Part shown: piece by piece, positions 1 through 9,450 of the stretch
Layout of the letters: every line of letters begins with the position of its first letter
Numbering within the stretch: the stretch's first letter is position 1
Assembly (NCBI RefSeq): GCF_009192765.1
Contig: NZ_VOHQ01000006.1
Span: 1-64,000 of the forward strand
Origin: Agriterribacter humi
GTDB taxonomy: Bacteria > Bacteroidota > Bacteroidia > Chitinophagales > Chitinophagaceae
Length of the DNA: 64,000 bases
Direction: 5' to 3'
Made by a program: the position numbers and the translations under genes
The notes under the pieces: generated by a model
What the model was told of the DNA's origin: nothing
Database searches by the model: none
Seen by the model: only the letters and a program-made list of their open reading frames with translations

Positions 1-635
1 TAATTGTTACTGTATAGGTGCCGGCAGTAAGACCACTTGCAGTTGCTGCTGTACCACCGCTGGGCGACCAGCTATAGCTGTAAGGTGCTGTGCCACCGCT
101 TACGGCAACACTCGCCGTACCATTGCTGCCCATGTAACAGCTTACATCTGTTTTAGAAGCAGTAACTGAAAGTGCTGTTGGTTGGTTAATGGTCACACTT
201 TTTGTAACCTGGCAACTATTAGCATCGGTAATTGTACAGGTGTAGGTACCCACTGCAAGGCCGCTGGCAATTGCGCCGGTTCCGCCGCTGGGGCTCCAGC
301 TATAAGTATAAGCGGGTGTCCCTCCGCTTACGGCAACGCTCGCCGTACCATTGCTGCCTGCGTTACAAGACACATTGGTAGCTGAAATGGTAGCAGACAA
401 TGCGGCTGCCGGTTGTGAGATTGTAAAGTTCTTTGTAGCCGTGCAGGTTATGTTATCGGTAATGGTTACCGTATAGCTACCTGCCGAAAGCCCGCTGGCT
501 GTAGCTGCTGTACCACCGCTGGGCGACCAGCTGTAACTATAGGGTGAAATCCCGCCCGAAGGGGTAACAGTAACGCTGCCCGTACTCGCTCCATAGCAGG
601 CAATATTCGTCTGACCGAAAGCTGAGCTTATATTT
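1..635 (-). repeat. Three tandem SprB-type repeats in the adhesin gene
   Basis: Three units of about 75 codons lie at roughly 635-409, 408-180 and 179-1; the last is cut by the edge. Each has the pattern C-x2-G-S/T-x-G-S/T, PSGG, YxYSWSPSGGT, a G-L-x-x-G-x-Y hairpin and TITD, and each complete unit ends in QP. Stretches are nearly identical in DNA between units, for example around 31-75 and 508-535, and 97-131 and 325-359. That suggests recent duplication or gene conversion. More repeats are expected outside the window. Confidence 0.85.
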
Positions 636-1750
636 GATACGGTAAGTGTACCGGCATTTGACGTTGCAGTTCCTGAGCCGCTGGCTACACACCTGTATTG
701 GTTGCTACTCATTCCCGCGGTAATTCCTGCAAGGCTAAGTGTACTTGTTGTAGCACCGGAATATGCCCCTCCATTTGAGATGTTACTAAAACCAGACCCG
801 GTGTTTTCCTGCCATTGGTAACCGGTAGCATTGGTTGCCGTTACCGAAAAAGTAGTATTGGACAATGCGCACACTGTACGGTTGAGAGGATTGGCTGTTA
901 TGGCTGGTGGTGGGCTTGCTGATGCAGGACCAACCTGTATATTGTTTACTGTAATATAAGAACTTATTCCGCCCTGTTGATACATCCGCACCTCATCCAC
1001 ATTTTTAAATATCGCAGAAAGCTGATCCTCCTCTCTTAATTGAACATATGTTCCATCTATATTACCGCTAAACGTTATACTTCCGAGAGAGATACCATCC
1101 CTGAATGCCTGCAATACAAAAGTGGTACCACCTTCCCAGTTTCCCCAATCATGCGCATCAATGGCTTTGAGATTGAATTCAGCACCATCGCCGGAACGGA
1201 CAGACCAGCCATAATGTGCATTGACGGAGCCGTAAGTAATGATAGCAGGATATCCCGACCAGCCGGGTTGGGTTTCATCGTGATATTCAATGGGATCGGC
1301 CGTTAATTTTGATCCACCACTGTTTATAGGAAGTATATTAATATCAAAATCACTTATAGCAATAGAACCTCCTTCACCGTCCGATGCAACATTATCACTA
1401 AAACCACTATTATTTGAGAAACTGATAACCGGGTTTGTGCTTAATAATGCTCCCGGCACCGCAGTAGTGGTACCATAGCTTGTACCATCTGAGTTGATAG
1501 CATAAGCCCTGTAATTACTTGTGCCGGCGGAGACCGGAACATGATTTACCAATGAAAAGCCGTCTGTGCCATCTTCGTTGATGCGAACAACAGCGATATC
1601 GCCTGCCGAAAGCGTAGTTTGTGCAAGTGACGCTTTGTGCATGACAATGGCGAACAGGAAAATGAGTGCGATTTTACTTTTGAACCATAGTTTGCTGATA
1701 CAGGCATAGAACAGCCCGTAGAATGAACGGGTAGGGTAAGGATTATTCAT
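1..1750 (-). CDS. SprB-repeat secreted adhesin-like protein, 5' part (runs off left edge)
   Basis: The frame is open on the minus strand from an ATG at 1750 to the window edge (583 codons), so the C-terminus, including any type IX secretion sorting domain, is not visible. A long N-terminal signal region ends in ASLAQ near residue 44. A unique beta-rich domain follows to about residue 275. Next comes an Ig-like domain (about 280-370, with paired cysteines in NRTVCAL and QYRCVAS) and then at least three SprB-type repeats. SprB repeats occur in large gliding or adhesion proteins of Bacteroidota, usually exported by the type IX system to the cell surface. A role in adhesion or motility is inferred from this architecture. 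The plus-strand ORFs inside are shadows: the repeats and signal peptide make sense only on the minus strand. Confidence 0.85.
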   Translation of the reverse strand, partial: MNNPYPTRSFYGLFYACISKLWFKSKIALIFLFAIVMHKASLAQTTLSAGDIAVVRINEDGTDGFSLVNHVPVSAGTSNYRAYAINSDGTSYGTTTAVPGALLSTNPVISFSNNSGFSDNVASDGEGGSIAISDFDINILPINSGGSKLTADPIEYHDETQPGWSGYPAIITYGSVNAHYGWSVRSGDGAEFNLKAIDAHDWGNWEGGTTFVLQAFRDGISLGSITFSGNIDGTYVQLREEDQLSAIFKNVDEVRMYQQGGISSYITVNNIQVGPASASPPPAITANPLNRTVCALSNTTFSVTATNATGYQWQENTGSGFSNISNGGAYSGATTSTLSLAGITAGMSSNQYRCVASGSGTATSNAGTLTVSNISSAFGQTNIACYGASTGSVTVTPSGGISPYSYSWSPSGGTAATASGLSAGSYTVTITDNITCTATKNFTISQPAAALSATISATNVSCNAGSNGTASVAVSGGTPAYTYSWSPSGGTGAIASGLAVGTYTCTITDANSCQVTKSVTINQPTALSVTASKTDVSCYMGSNGTASVAVSGGTAPYSYSWSPSGGTAATASGLTAGTYTVTI

Positions 1751-1821
1751 AAGAGATTGGGTTGAACCATTGTATGGTTTACTGAAATAATTTTCTTCTC
1801 AAAGAAAAACAACGGCTAAAA

Positions 1822-1851
1822 CAAGATTAGGACATATTTATTTTGATGCAA
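1822..1851 (-). promoter_or_regulatory. Candidate promoter for the SprB-repeat gene
   Basis: On the minus strand TTG (1851-1849) is followed after 19 bases by TAATCTTG (1829-1822). This is one mismatch from the Bacteroidota -7 element TAnnTTTG at the expected spacing. It would give a leader of about 65-70 bases before the ATG at 1750. Confidence 0.5.
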
Positions 1852-2237
1852 CGGTGATTTATTTACCTGTTAGGAGTTTATGCTTATGCGGGGTGTAAAA
1901 TACACCTACGGATAATATTATTCATTAATTCAATTGTGCCACACCGTTAGGTAGTCGCTCCTTAAAACGATAAAGCCGGGAAAAAATACAGATACTTTTG
2001 TTCGGGAGAATCGTGCCTTGCGGAGAAGTATGAAAGAGGTGTCGGACGCTTGGGTTCAGCATCTTCAAAGCCCGTAGCAGGTACTGCGCTGATCTTGTAG
2101 CTTTGATAACGACACTTAACCGGAGCAGAGCCGGGACTTTAGGCAATAAACAAGGGCAATTCCGGTTCGCGAAAGCAATACTGATGGCCAATAACATCAC
2201 CAGGGTCTACTGTTAAGTAAAGCAAATTATGTTTGTA

Positions 2238-2352
2238 TGAAAAGTGAGAGCCTACCCCCATCCGACTGGTGTCATCCGGGCGGGCGGCTGAATGCCATTC
2301 GGACGGGGATAAAGGTGAAAGAAGTGTTTGACTTTTTCACGTTTGACAAAGC
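2238..2352 (+). repeat. Dispersed intergenic repeat, copy A
   Basis: Shares, in order, TGAAAAGTGAGAGCC, ACTGGTGTCATCCGGGC and CGTTTGACAAAG with a second copy at 18796-18906. A shorter related piece lies at 54979-55020. The copy ends at the stop codon of the parvulin gene. It has no coding potential. Confidence 0.7.
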
Positions 2353-2353
2353 A

Positions 2354-2965
2354 CTACCTCCCATTTGCCCGCAATACAGTTATTTCTTTCTTCACCTGGT
2401 CGTCATAGGTTTTTTTTACGATATAATGCCATTGCCGTTCGGGCACATCTACAAAAAATACATCTCCTTTTTTATGCTTGCTCACAGCGTCCTGGAATTC
2501 TTTAGGCATCATCATTTCGCCGAAAAACCAGTCGGTATCGCCGCGGGTTTTATTCCCATCCATAGTATACTGGTCAGAAAGATCCTCAAAGGAAACACCT
2601 TCGGAATGTTTTTGCAGGATAACTTTTTTAAGGCTGTCAACTTCAGCCGGAGATAATGAGAAGCCGTCGAGAAAAATATAATTTGCCCGGTAGTTGGTTG
2701 TTTCTGTTCCGTCTAACACCTTATACGTAACATAACCTACTGAAAAAATATCCCCTTTATTCTGCTTCAGCAGGCGCTTGTCAATAAGCGTGGTATCTTT
2801 TCCAAGTGTGAGGTAGAGCAGGGTAGGTTTGAGCGCCGGATTAGCATCAATGAATTTTTGCGCTTCCTCTTTTGTGCCGATCTTTTCAAATTGTTCTCTA
2901 ACTGTTAATTGTGCAAAAATGGGTGTGGAGAAAAGCAGGAATAACCATGCGAGACTAGCTTTCAT
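2354..2965 (-). CDS. Secreted parvulin-like peptidyl-prolyl isomerase domain protein
   Basis: The 203-residue product starts with a signal peptide (hydrophobic core about 5-18, cleavage after FA at 18). The second half resembles the PpiC/SurA parvulin fold: a segment GVSFEDLSDQYTMDG, then a D-T-D-W-F-F-G-E turn and a FQDAVSKHKKGDV helix/strand typical of the family. Parvulins catalyse cis-trans isomerisation of prolyl bonds and help fold outer-membrane proteins in the periplasm. The parvulin core is short and divergent, so isomerase activity is not certain; a chaperone role alone is possible. It stands alone, with an AT-rich upstream region. Confidence 0.65.
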   Translation of the reverse strand: MKASLAWLFLLFSTPIFAQLTVREQFEKIGTKEEAQKFIDANPALKPTLLYLTLGKDTTLIDKRLLKQNKGDIFSVGYVTYKVLDGTETTNYRANYIFLDGFSLSPAEVDSLKKVILQKHSEGVSFEDLSDQYTMDGNKTRGDTDWFFGEMMMPKEFQDAVSKHKKGDVFFVDVPERQWHYIVKKTYDDQVKKEITVLRANGR

Positions 2966-3228
2966 ATTTTTATTTTTTGTTTGGGTCCATTAAAAAAGTT
3001 GCCGGTATTTTGTTTTTATAAACGACGAGGTACAGCCTGATGAAGATACTATTTTTTTACAGTCATTCAATGGTGTGTAAGACCCGGACTTTGGAGAAAA
3101 CTGTTAATGTTACCATTAATATTTCAATATGCTCATAGCATTCACAGGATCGCGATGACAGAAATTGCCTGCTCCGGATTGTTAAGCGCATTATCTTTAT
3201 AATCTACAAGTCGGGAAAATTAATTGCT

Positions 3229-4791
3229 ATGGAAGAAATCCTCTTTATCACTGTTGCTTTTGTTCTTGGCTATATATTTTTAAGATTCGGACTCCCGCCA
3301 TTGCTGGGCTACCTTGCCGGTGGATTCCTGCTATCGGCTTTTAACTATAGCAGTTCGCCTGCCTTGGATCAACTGGCTCATGTGGGAGTTATATTCCTGT
3401 TGTTTACACTTGGACTAAAGATCAGGTTAAAGAATTTTCTTCAGCCGGAAGTGGCTGTATCGGGATTATTGCAAATTGCGATCAGTGTTGTTGTGCTCTC
3501 AGGCTTTTTCTTTGTGATCGGTATTTCAGCAGGGTTTTCCATGTCGCAAACCATCCTGCTGGCCATCCTTCTTGGGGTAGCCAGTACCGTTGTTGCCGCC
3601 AAGGGTCTTGAAGATAAGGGCGAGCTTGATTCCTATCATGGCCGGTTAGCGATTGGTATCCTCGTTATGGAAGATATTATTTTGATCGGCATCCTCGCTT
3701 TTACCGGTCTTAAAGCGCCATCACCCTGGGCGCTGACCTTGCTGTTGCTGCCCTTGCTTAAACCGGTTGCCGTATGGCTGCTTCGTTCCATTAAAGACGC
3801 GGAGTTGCTGATGTTGTACGGCATTTTTATGGCACTGGTGGGATCCTACCTCTTCGATACCGTACACCTTAGTGCGGAACTGGGCGCCTTTTGTTTTGGT
3901 GTGCTGCATGCGGGAGAAGAAAAATCGGATGAAATGACGGAAAAATTATGGGGACTGCGTGAGGCCTTTCTTATCGGGTTCTTCCTTAAGATAGGGCTTA
4001 CAGGAACCCCGGTTTGGCAGGATCTGTTTTATGCTTCGGCGCTCGTACTGTTCCTGCCGTTCAGGGCAGGCGTTTTCTTTACGATCCTGACCGGTTTTCG
4101 GCTGCGCGCCCGTACTGCTTTTCTTACCGCTACATCCCTGGCGAGTTTCAGTGAGTTTGCACTCATAACCGGCGCCGTTGCCATTAGTGCCGGATTGCTG
4201 CCGGAATCGCTGCTTATCACAATAGCCACAACAGTGGCCCTATCTTTCCTGGTAGGAGCGCCCGTTAACAAAAAGGCTAATTTTATTTACAACCGGCTAC
4301 AGCATTTTTTAGAACGTTTTGAAAGGAAAAAAGCACGCAGCGATGCAGAACCCAGTTCTATAGGCATTGCCAATTTCATTGTGGTGGGAATGGGCAGAAC
4401 GGGTACGGCTGCATACGACTATCTGTCTAAAAGTGGCAAAAAAGTAGTGGGCTTTGATACCGATCCGGGTGTGCTGGAAAAGCACCGCGCCCAAAAACGA
4501 AGAATATTATACGGTGATGCCAGCAGCACAACGCTCTGGGAAAACTTAGATATAGATGAACTGCAGGGTGTAGTGGTTGCTATACGCGAAGAGACGGCTA
4601 AGCTCAATATCATCGAAACGCTTCGTAAAAGAGGATTTGTTGGAGCTGTCAGTGCGGTAACTGAGTCGGAAGCGCAGTCCGCGATATTAAAAGCCGCCGG
4701 CGTTAATACACTGTTCAACCCGCTTGTGCAGGCCGGCACTGAACTGGCAGAAAGAGTAGTGATGTCAAGATTACCCGTAAACCAGGAATAG
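3229..4791 (+). CDS. CPA2-family cation:proton antiporter with TrkA-N domain (KefB/YbaL-like)
   Basis: The protein has 520 residues. Residues 1-355 form about 10-12 hydrophobic helices with the family pattern FGLPPLLGYLAGG near the start and VGVIFLLFTLGLK around residues 52-64. After a charged linker a Rossmann TrkA-N domain begins near residue 382, with the nucleotide-binding glycine motif G387-M-G-R-T-G392 and an acidic residue at the end of the second strand (VVGFDTDP). Such proteins exchange K+ or Na+ for H+ across the inner membrane and are gated by NAD(H) or glutathione-type ligands. No KefF/KefG partner is adjacent. Substrate is not predictable. Confidence 0.88.
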   Translation: MEEILFITVAFVLGYIFLRFGLPPLLGYLAGGFLLSAFNYSSSPALDQLAHVGVIFLLFTLGLKIRLKNFLQPEVAVSGLLQIAISVVVLSGFFFVIGISAGFSMSQTILLAILLGVASTVVAAKGLEDKGELDSYHGRLAIGILVMEDIILIGILAFTGLKAPSPWALTLLLLPLLKPVAVWLLRSIKDAELLMLYGIFMALVGSYLFDTVHLSAELGAFCFGVLHAGEEKSDEMTEKLWGLREAFLIGFFLKIGLTGTPVWQDLFYASALVLFLPFRAGVFFTILTGFRLRARTAFLTATSLASFSEFALITGAVAISAGLLPESLLITIATTVALSFLVGAPVNKKANFIYNRLQHFLERFERKKARSDAEPSSIGIANFIVVGMGRTGTAAYDYLSKSGKKVVGFDTDPGVLEKHRAQKRRILYGDASSTTLWENLDIDELQGVVVAIREETAKLNIIETLRKRGFVGAVSAVTESEAQSAILKAAGVNTLFNPLVQAGTELAERVVMSRLPVNQE

Positions 4792-5102
4792 ATGTTTCGA
4801 AACTTATCTGGCTCTACAACAAAACGGCATTGGCAGGTTGCGTATTTTTTTGTAAGAGGTGAGGAGAGACAAAGGATAGACAAAATCCCCTCGTTTACTT
4901 CTTCCTCTCACCATTCACTTCTCGCTTTTCACGTCCCCACTTCTCACTTCCCACTCCACATATTCCCATAGCCGGCCGATTACCTTTTTATTGCCGGATC
5001 TGTAAATTCCTCTTTTCGCAACACGATTTCCCAATTGAGTAGTGTGTTTTTTTTTCCTGCACATATTTTTGCCTTGTCTCAAACAAACCAACGTAAAACA
5101 AA
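4792..5102. other. Intergenic region with GTGAGAAG-type word repeats and possible promoter
   Basis: Bases 4856-4960 consist of degenerate words such as AGAGGTGAGGAG and CTTCTCACTTCCC on both sides of a centre. Imperfect hairpins after the antiporter stop could therefore form (same family as at 16804, 27947 and 41636). A TAnnTTTG match, TATTTTTG, lies at 5064-5071, 31 bases before the TonB receptor ATG; no TTG is at the correct distance, so this promoter is tentative. Confidence 0.5.
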
Positions 5103-7463
5103 ATGAAGAAAATTAATATGCTTATGGTTGCGGTGTTAGTACTGCTCACAGGTATTTCCGCGCAGCCTGCAACCGGCTATATCAAAGGAAAAGTTACGAC
5201 AGCAGATGATAAACCGGCCGAAGGTGTAACAATACTTTTAAAAAATACGGTGAAGAATGCAGTTGCTGATAATAGCGGCAATTTTGAAATTAAAAATATT
5301 CAGCCCGGCAGTTATACGCTTGCCGTAAGCCTTGTGGGGTATAAAGATGCGGAGCAGGAAGTAACTGTTGAGAACGGGAAAGCCACAACCGTATCTTTTC
5401 AGCTCACATTATCAAACAGGGAACTGAATGAAGTGGTGGTAATAGCCAACAGGAACAGCTTTAAAACCAATCGCACCTCCAACTCCCTGCGGCTGCAAAG
5501 CCCCATCTTAGAAGTGCCGCAGAATATACAGGTAGTAACAGCCAAACAGATCAGCAACCAGCAGATATTTGATATGCTGGAAGGGGTAACCCGCAATGTG
5601 AGCGGCGCCAGCAGGGTGGAGCACTGGGATAATTACGCGCGGATAACCATGCGGGGAAGCAATGTGGGCGCTTTTAGAAACGGGATGAATGTATCTACGG
5701 CATGGGGCCCTTTAACGGAAGACATGAGCATGGTGGAAAGAATTGAATTTGTAAAAGGTCCTGCGGGGTTTATGTTGGCCAATGGCGATCCCAGCGGCTT
5801 TTATAACGTGGTAACCAAAAAGCCCAGCGGCCGTAACAAAGGAGAAGTGGGCATATCAATGGGCAGCTTTGACCTTTATCGAGCCAGCCTTGATCTCGAT
5901 GGGAAATTTTCGGAAGATGGAAAATTATTATACCGCATCAATGTAATGGGCCAGTTAAAAGGCTCGCACCGGCAGTTCGATTTTAATAACCGTTACTCTG
6001 TTGTGCCCGTACTGAAATATTTAGTAGACGATAAAACATCTGTTACTTTAGAGTATACACACCAGTTTTCTGAAGTGAATGTAATTGGATCCAACTATTT
6101 ATTTTCCAAAAAAGGGTATGCAGACCTTCCCCGCGATTTTACTACAGCCGAAGCCAATCTGGCACCTACTAAAATGAATGATAAAAGTTTGCTCGTGATC
6201 CTTGATCATAAGCTCAGCAACAACTGGAAAATTACCGCGCAGGCTGCCTATTTTAATTACCAGCAGCAGGGAGCATCATTATGGCCGCAGTGGCCGGTAG
6301 CTTTTGATCCGCAGAATGATAGCATATTGTACCGGGGTATGTCTATATGGGATGTGCTGGGCACGAGTAAAATAGGGCAGATGTTTGTTAATGGTGAAGT
6401 GCAGACGGGCGCCGTATCGCACAAAATACTGGCAGGGCTGGATATGAGCAATAAGGAATATTATCACGACTGGAACCAGGGTGGCGCACTGGGAGGTGAA
6501 TTTAATATTTACGCTCCTGCATATGGAAATGCCACCCAGCCGGTGTTCGACAGAACCAAAAACATCAGGGAAAGAGGTGTACGGTATTACGATGGGTATA
6601 CCGGTTTGTATGTGCAGGATGAACTGGGCTTTTTTGACGATGCATTGCGCCTCACTGTAGCCGGCCGCTATACTACCCTTAAAACCGGCGATGTGTACAG
6701 CGGGGATTTTAAGAGCAGCCGGTTTACGCCGCGTTTAGGCCTTAGCTATTCGATAGATAAGAATACAGCCGTTTATTTTGTAAAGGATGCATCTTTTTTA
6801 GAAAATTTTGGGTCCGACTGGCAGGGAAAAAGTTTTGATCCTATTACAGGCGGAAATATTGAAGCGGGGATAAAAAAAGACTGGGTGAATGGCAAATGGA
6901 ATTCCGCCGTTTCGGTTTACCAGATCACCCGGAATAATGTGCAGACTACCGATTTTGATCACCTAAATCCCGCAGGTGGTTATTATACCCGTCAATCGGG
7001 TCAGCAAAAAACGAAAGGAGTGGAGGTTGATATAAGAGGACAGATCGTAAGAGGGCTTGATGTGATCATTAACTATGCGTACACGGATGCCAAAGTGACC
7101 AAAGACAGCGATAAAGAAGTTATCGGCACACAGGTTGCCGGCTCCAGCCGTCATATCCAGAACGCTTGGCTGAACTACAGGATGGACAGGGGAGCATTAA
7201 CCGGCTTTGGTATTTCAGTGGGCTACCAGTACCAGGTAAAGCGTTCTCCCTGGTATGTTTTTGATAATTCGAAAAACAGCCTGCCCGATTACTTTCGCTT
7301 AGACGGAAGCCTTTCTTACCAAAAAGAAAAGATAGGCTTTAACCTGGTGGTGAATAATATTCTGAACAAATATTTATATTCTGGTGCGCCGTACGAGGAT
7401 TATTATTACTGGCAGGCAGAGCCGGGAACGAACATGCGGTTTAGCGTATCGTATAGATTTTAA
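5103..7463 (+). CDS. TonB-dependent siderophore receptor
   Basis: The 786-residue outer-membrane receptor has a signal peptide (1-20, cleavage in ISA-QP) and a carboxypeptidase-regulatory-like beta-sandwich (about 24-105, YIKGKVTTADDKPAEGV) common in Bacteroidota receptors. A plug domain (about 115-240, with VPQNIQVVTAKQI and VERIEFVKGPAGFM) precedes a 22-strand barrel ending in an aromatic residue (SVSYRF). The plug wording VPQ-x-I-x-V and the GDPSGFYNVVTKKP segment are typical of ferric-siderophore receptors of the FhuE/FoxA type. It binds ferric chelates and moves them to the periplasm using TonB energy. The gene lies 25 bases before a PepSY membrane protein, a frequent iron-acquisition pairing. 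The siderophore is unknown. Confidence 0.9.
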   Translation: MKKINMLMVAVLVLLTGISAQPATGYIKGKVTTADDKPAEGVTILLKNTVKNAVADNSGNFEIKNIQPGSYTLAVSLVGYKDAEQEVTVENGKATTVSFQLTLSNRELNEVVVIANRNSFKTNRTSNSLRLQSPILEVPQNIQVVTAKQISNQQIFDMLEGVTRNVSGASRVEHWDNYARITMRGSNVGAFRNGMNVSTAWGPLTEDMSMVERIEFVKGPAGFMLANGDPSGFYNVVTKKPSGRNKGEVGISMGSFDLYRASLDLDGKFSEDGKLLYRINVMGQLKGSHRQFDFNNRYSVVPVLKYLVDDKTSVTLEYTHQFSEVNVIGSNYLFSKKGYADLPRDFTTAEANLAPTKMNDKSLLVILDHKLSNNWKITAQAAYFNYQQQGASLWPQWPVAFDPQNDSILYRGMSIWDVLGTSKIGQMFVNGEVQTGAVSHKILAGLDMSNKEYYHDWNQGGALGGEFNIYAPAYGNATQPVFDRTKNIRERGVRYYDGYTGLYVQDELGFFDDALRLTVAGRYTTLKTGDVYSGDFKSSRFTPRLGLSYSIDKNTAVYFVKDASFLENFGSDWQGKSFDPITGGNIEAGIKKDWVNGKWNSAVSVYQITRNNVQTTDFDHLNPAGGYYTRQSGQQKTKGVEVDIRGQIVRGLDVIINYAYTDAKVTKDSDKEVIGTQVAGSSRHIQNAWLNYRMDRGALTGFGISVGYQYQVKRSPWYVFDNSKNSLPDYFRLDGSLSYQKEKIGFNLVVNNILNKYLYSGAPYEDYYYWQAEPGTNMRFSVSYRF

Positions 7464-7488
7464 TTCCACAATGCTATTGTAGTAAGGC

Positions 7489-8640
7489 ATGACATTTAAG
7501 AAACTCACAGGAAAAATTCACCTCTGGCTCGGGCTCAGCTCCGGGCTGGTGGTTTTGATACTGGGTATTACCGGTTGTATACTGGCATTTGAACTGGAGA
7601 TCAGGAGCCTGACCGAATCATTCCGGAACGTAAAGGTGGAGAACAGAGCTGTTTTACCACCATCGGAATTGAAAGCCATTGCGGAAAAATACTTAGCATC
7701 AAAAAAAGCGCTGGGCATTGAGTACCCGGGTAAAGACAAAGCAGCCGTTGCGGCCTATTATGATGAAAAAGAGTACGAACTTCTTTTCATGAATCCGTAC
7801 AGTGGGGAAGTGCTGAAGCATAAAAACATGAATAAGGATTTCTTCCGTATTGTCTTGGATGGTCATTATTATTTGTGGTTGCCAAATGATATCGGGCAGC
7901 CTATTGCAGCATCTGCCACACTTGTTTTTTTGGTGATGATGATCAGTGGTTTGATCCTTTGGTGGCCAAAGAACAAAGCGGCAAAAAAGCAAAGATTCAC
8001 CATTAAATGGAGTGCAGGATGGCGGCGTAAAAATTACGATCTGCATAATGTGCTGGGTTTTTACATGACCTGGATAGCCATCTTCCTGGCAATTACAGGG
8101 TTGGTATTCGGTTTTCAATGGTTCGCCAGATCCTTATACTGGATTACAAGCGGCGGTGAAACAATGGTTGAACATACCCACCCGGTTTCAGATACCACAA
8201 AAACGGCATCGTTTGCCAATATGGCCGATCATTTATGGCAGGAACACCGCGCAGGGTTAAAAGAAAATGAAAGCATTGGTGTGTATTTCGCCGGCATTCC
8301 AACCGACCCGGTTGAAATAGCAATCAATCATAAACCCGGCACCTATTACAATTCCGATTATTATCATTACGATCAATATACCGGCAAAGAGCTACCGGCT
8401 ACCGGCAGCTATGCCGGAAAATTTGAAGATGCGGCGCTGGCGGATAAAATAGTGCGCATGAATTACGATATGCATGTAGGCGCTATATTGGGTCTTCCGG
8501 GAAAGATACTGGCTTTTTTTGCGAGCCTCATTGCTGCCAGTTTGCCCGTAACGGGCTTTTATATCTGGCTGGGACGGAAGAAGAAAAAGAAGGCTGTTTT
8601 TGCAAAACAAAAAACATCAGTGGCGGCTTCTGTGGCTTAA
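7489..8640 (+). CDS. PepSY-associated TM helix protein, probable siderophore-iron reductase
   Basis: The 383-residue inner-membrane protein begins with MTFKKLTGKIHLWLGLSSG, the hallmark first helix of PepSY_TM proteins. Helices follow near residues 15-35, 140-160, 185-210 and 335-360. Conserved histidines sit in helices or their edges (IHLWLG, GHYYLW, LHNVLGFY, MHVGAILG). PepSY_TM proteins such as FoxB are thought to reduce or release iron from siderophores at the periplasmic face. Start chosen at 7489, preceded by TAAGG. It is very probably co-transcribed with the receptor 25 bases upstream. The C-terminus is a basic tail (GRKKKKKAVF). Confidence 0.85.
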   Translation: MTFKKLTGKIHLWLGLSSGLVVLILGITGCILAFELEIRSLTESFRNVKVENRAVLPPSELKAIAEKYLASKKALGIEYPGKDKAAVAAYYDEKEYELLFMNPYSGEVLKHKNMNKDFFRIVLDGHYYLWLPNDIGQPIAASATLVFLVMMISGLILWWPKNKAAKKQRFTIKWSAGWRRKNYDLHNVLGFYMTWIAIFLAITGLVFGFQWFARSLYWITSGGETMVEHTHPVSDTTKTASFANMADHLWQEHRAGLKENESIGVYFAGIPTDPVEIAINHKPGTYYNSDYYHYDQYTGKELPATGSYAGKFEDAALADKIVRMNYDMHVGAILGLPGKILAFFASLIAASLPVTGFYIWLGRKKKKKAVFAKQKTSVAASVA

Positions 8641-8698
8641 TTAAAAGGGAGATGCAAGGTGAGTAAGAAGCGCATTTAAGCACTTTGAAAAATAACAT

Positions 8699-8868
8699 GG
8701 TATAGCCTGGCTTAACAATGCTGAAAGGTATAGGGCATAGTATTGTTATACGACCTGAAAGGACTGCAGGCTATAGCCCGTTCACACCGAAATGGTACGA
8801 CCCCTTCGGGGTCGAAGACTTTCTCTATAATTTTTTATAAACCTTGTATCCCTTCAGGATAGAAGGGA
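8699..8868 (+). repeat. Structured intergenic element of three hairpins
   Basis: Outer arms 8699-8709 and 8767-8778 (GGTATAGCCTG / CAGGCTATAGCC) enclose a perfect inner stem TAACAAT/ATTGTTA (8713-8719, 8742-8748). Then come CGACCCC/GGGGTCG with a TTC loop (8798-8804, 8808-8814) and TCCCTTC/GAAGGGA (8849-8855, 8862-8868). CTGAAAGG occurs twice. The element follows the iron-uptake pair and may act as a 3' end or be a REP-like repeat. The rest of the gap 8641-9040 holds nothing I recognise. Confidence 0.6.
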
Positions 8869-9040
8869 GCTATATTGAAGAAATCCGGGACAGCCTATGT
8901 AAGCGGTAATGATTCAATTGCCGGGCTGAATATCAATACAATTACCCGGCGTTAGTTTCCTTATTTCGAAAATCATTTTCCTGATTGAAGCACATTTCTC
9001 TTTTTGAGGAATCTATTATTGCTGCAAAATTATTTACCGG

Positions 9041-9367
9041 ATGTGCGGATTCCAATATCTATATAATGGTGAAGATGGCTATGTGGTGCGTTGCAAAAAT
9101 TGCGGGCATTACCAGATTGCTTTTGCCAGTTTTATGCTAACACTTTCGCAAAGCGAATTTCAATCGTTTTGTGAGCTGGTAAAATATAAATGCAATGAAC
9201 CCGGTTATTCCCTTACCGAATACAGTAAAAGCATCATCCTGCAAACGCCGGCACAGGGCGTATTTATTTTACTTACCAAAAATGAAGATTCCCGGTTATA
9301 TCAAATACTGGAAGAAGCCGATAATGAGGACAAAGCGCTTGCCCTTATGAGCCTGTTTAGCTCTTGA
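9041..9367 (+). CDS. DUF6686-like small protein with a CxxC motif
   Basis: The 108-residue cytosolic protein has an N-terminal Cys at position 2 and a C-K-N-C pair followed by GHYQIAF (about residues 18-28). It resembles a family of about 110 residues seen only in Bacteroidota, annotated DUF6686 (family assigned from memory). The cysteines could bind a metal. The C-terminal half is helical and acidic. No operon partner; function unknown. Confidence 0.6.
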   Translation: MCGFQYLYNGEDGYVVRCKNCGHYQIAFASFMLTLSQSEFQSFCELVKYKCNEPGYSLTEYSKSIILQTPAQGVFILLTKNEDSRLYQILEEADNEDKALALMSLFSS

Positions 9368-9450
9368 ATCACAGCGTGCTTACAACACCAGGGCCTCTTA
9401 AGCCATTCCGGCTTGCTTTAATCATCGGTACATATTTTGTTCCATCACAT

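Larger units (their letters stand above)
1751..2353. other. Intergenic region with a doubtful 91-codon ORF
   Basis: Six hundred bases separate the adhesin start from the end of the parvulin gene. The first 100 hold the adhesin promoter. A minus-strand ORF at 1925-2200 (91 codons) has no recognisable domain and is rich in Leu, Arg and Cys. It has no clear ribosome binding site and no Bacteroidota promoter, so I do not call it a gene; it may be a relic. The rest (2238-2352) is a copy of a dispersed repeat listed separately. Confidence 0.5.

Noticed and set aside
1040-1306. Plus-strand ORF of 88 codons inside the adhesin gene
   Set aside because: It is antisense to a frame with signal peptide, Ig-like domain and SprB repeats; the plus product has no domain features.
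1925-2200. Minus-strand ORF of 91 codons
   Set aside because: No recognisable domain, promoter or ribosome site, and odd composition; kept only as a note on the gap.
2237-2656. Plus-strand ORF of 139 codons overlapping the parvulin gene
   Set aside because: Starts in a dispersed repeat and runs antisense to a protein with a signal peptide and a parvulin domain.
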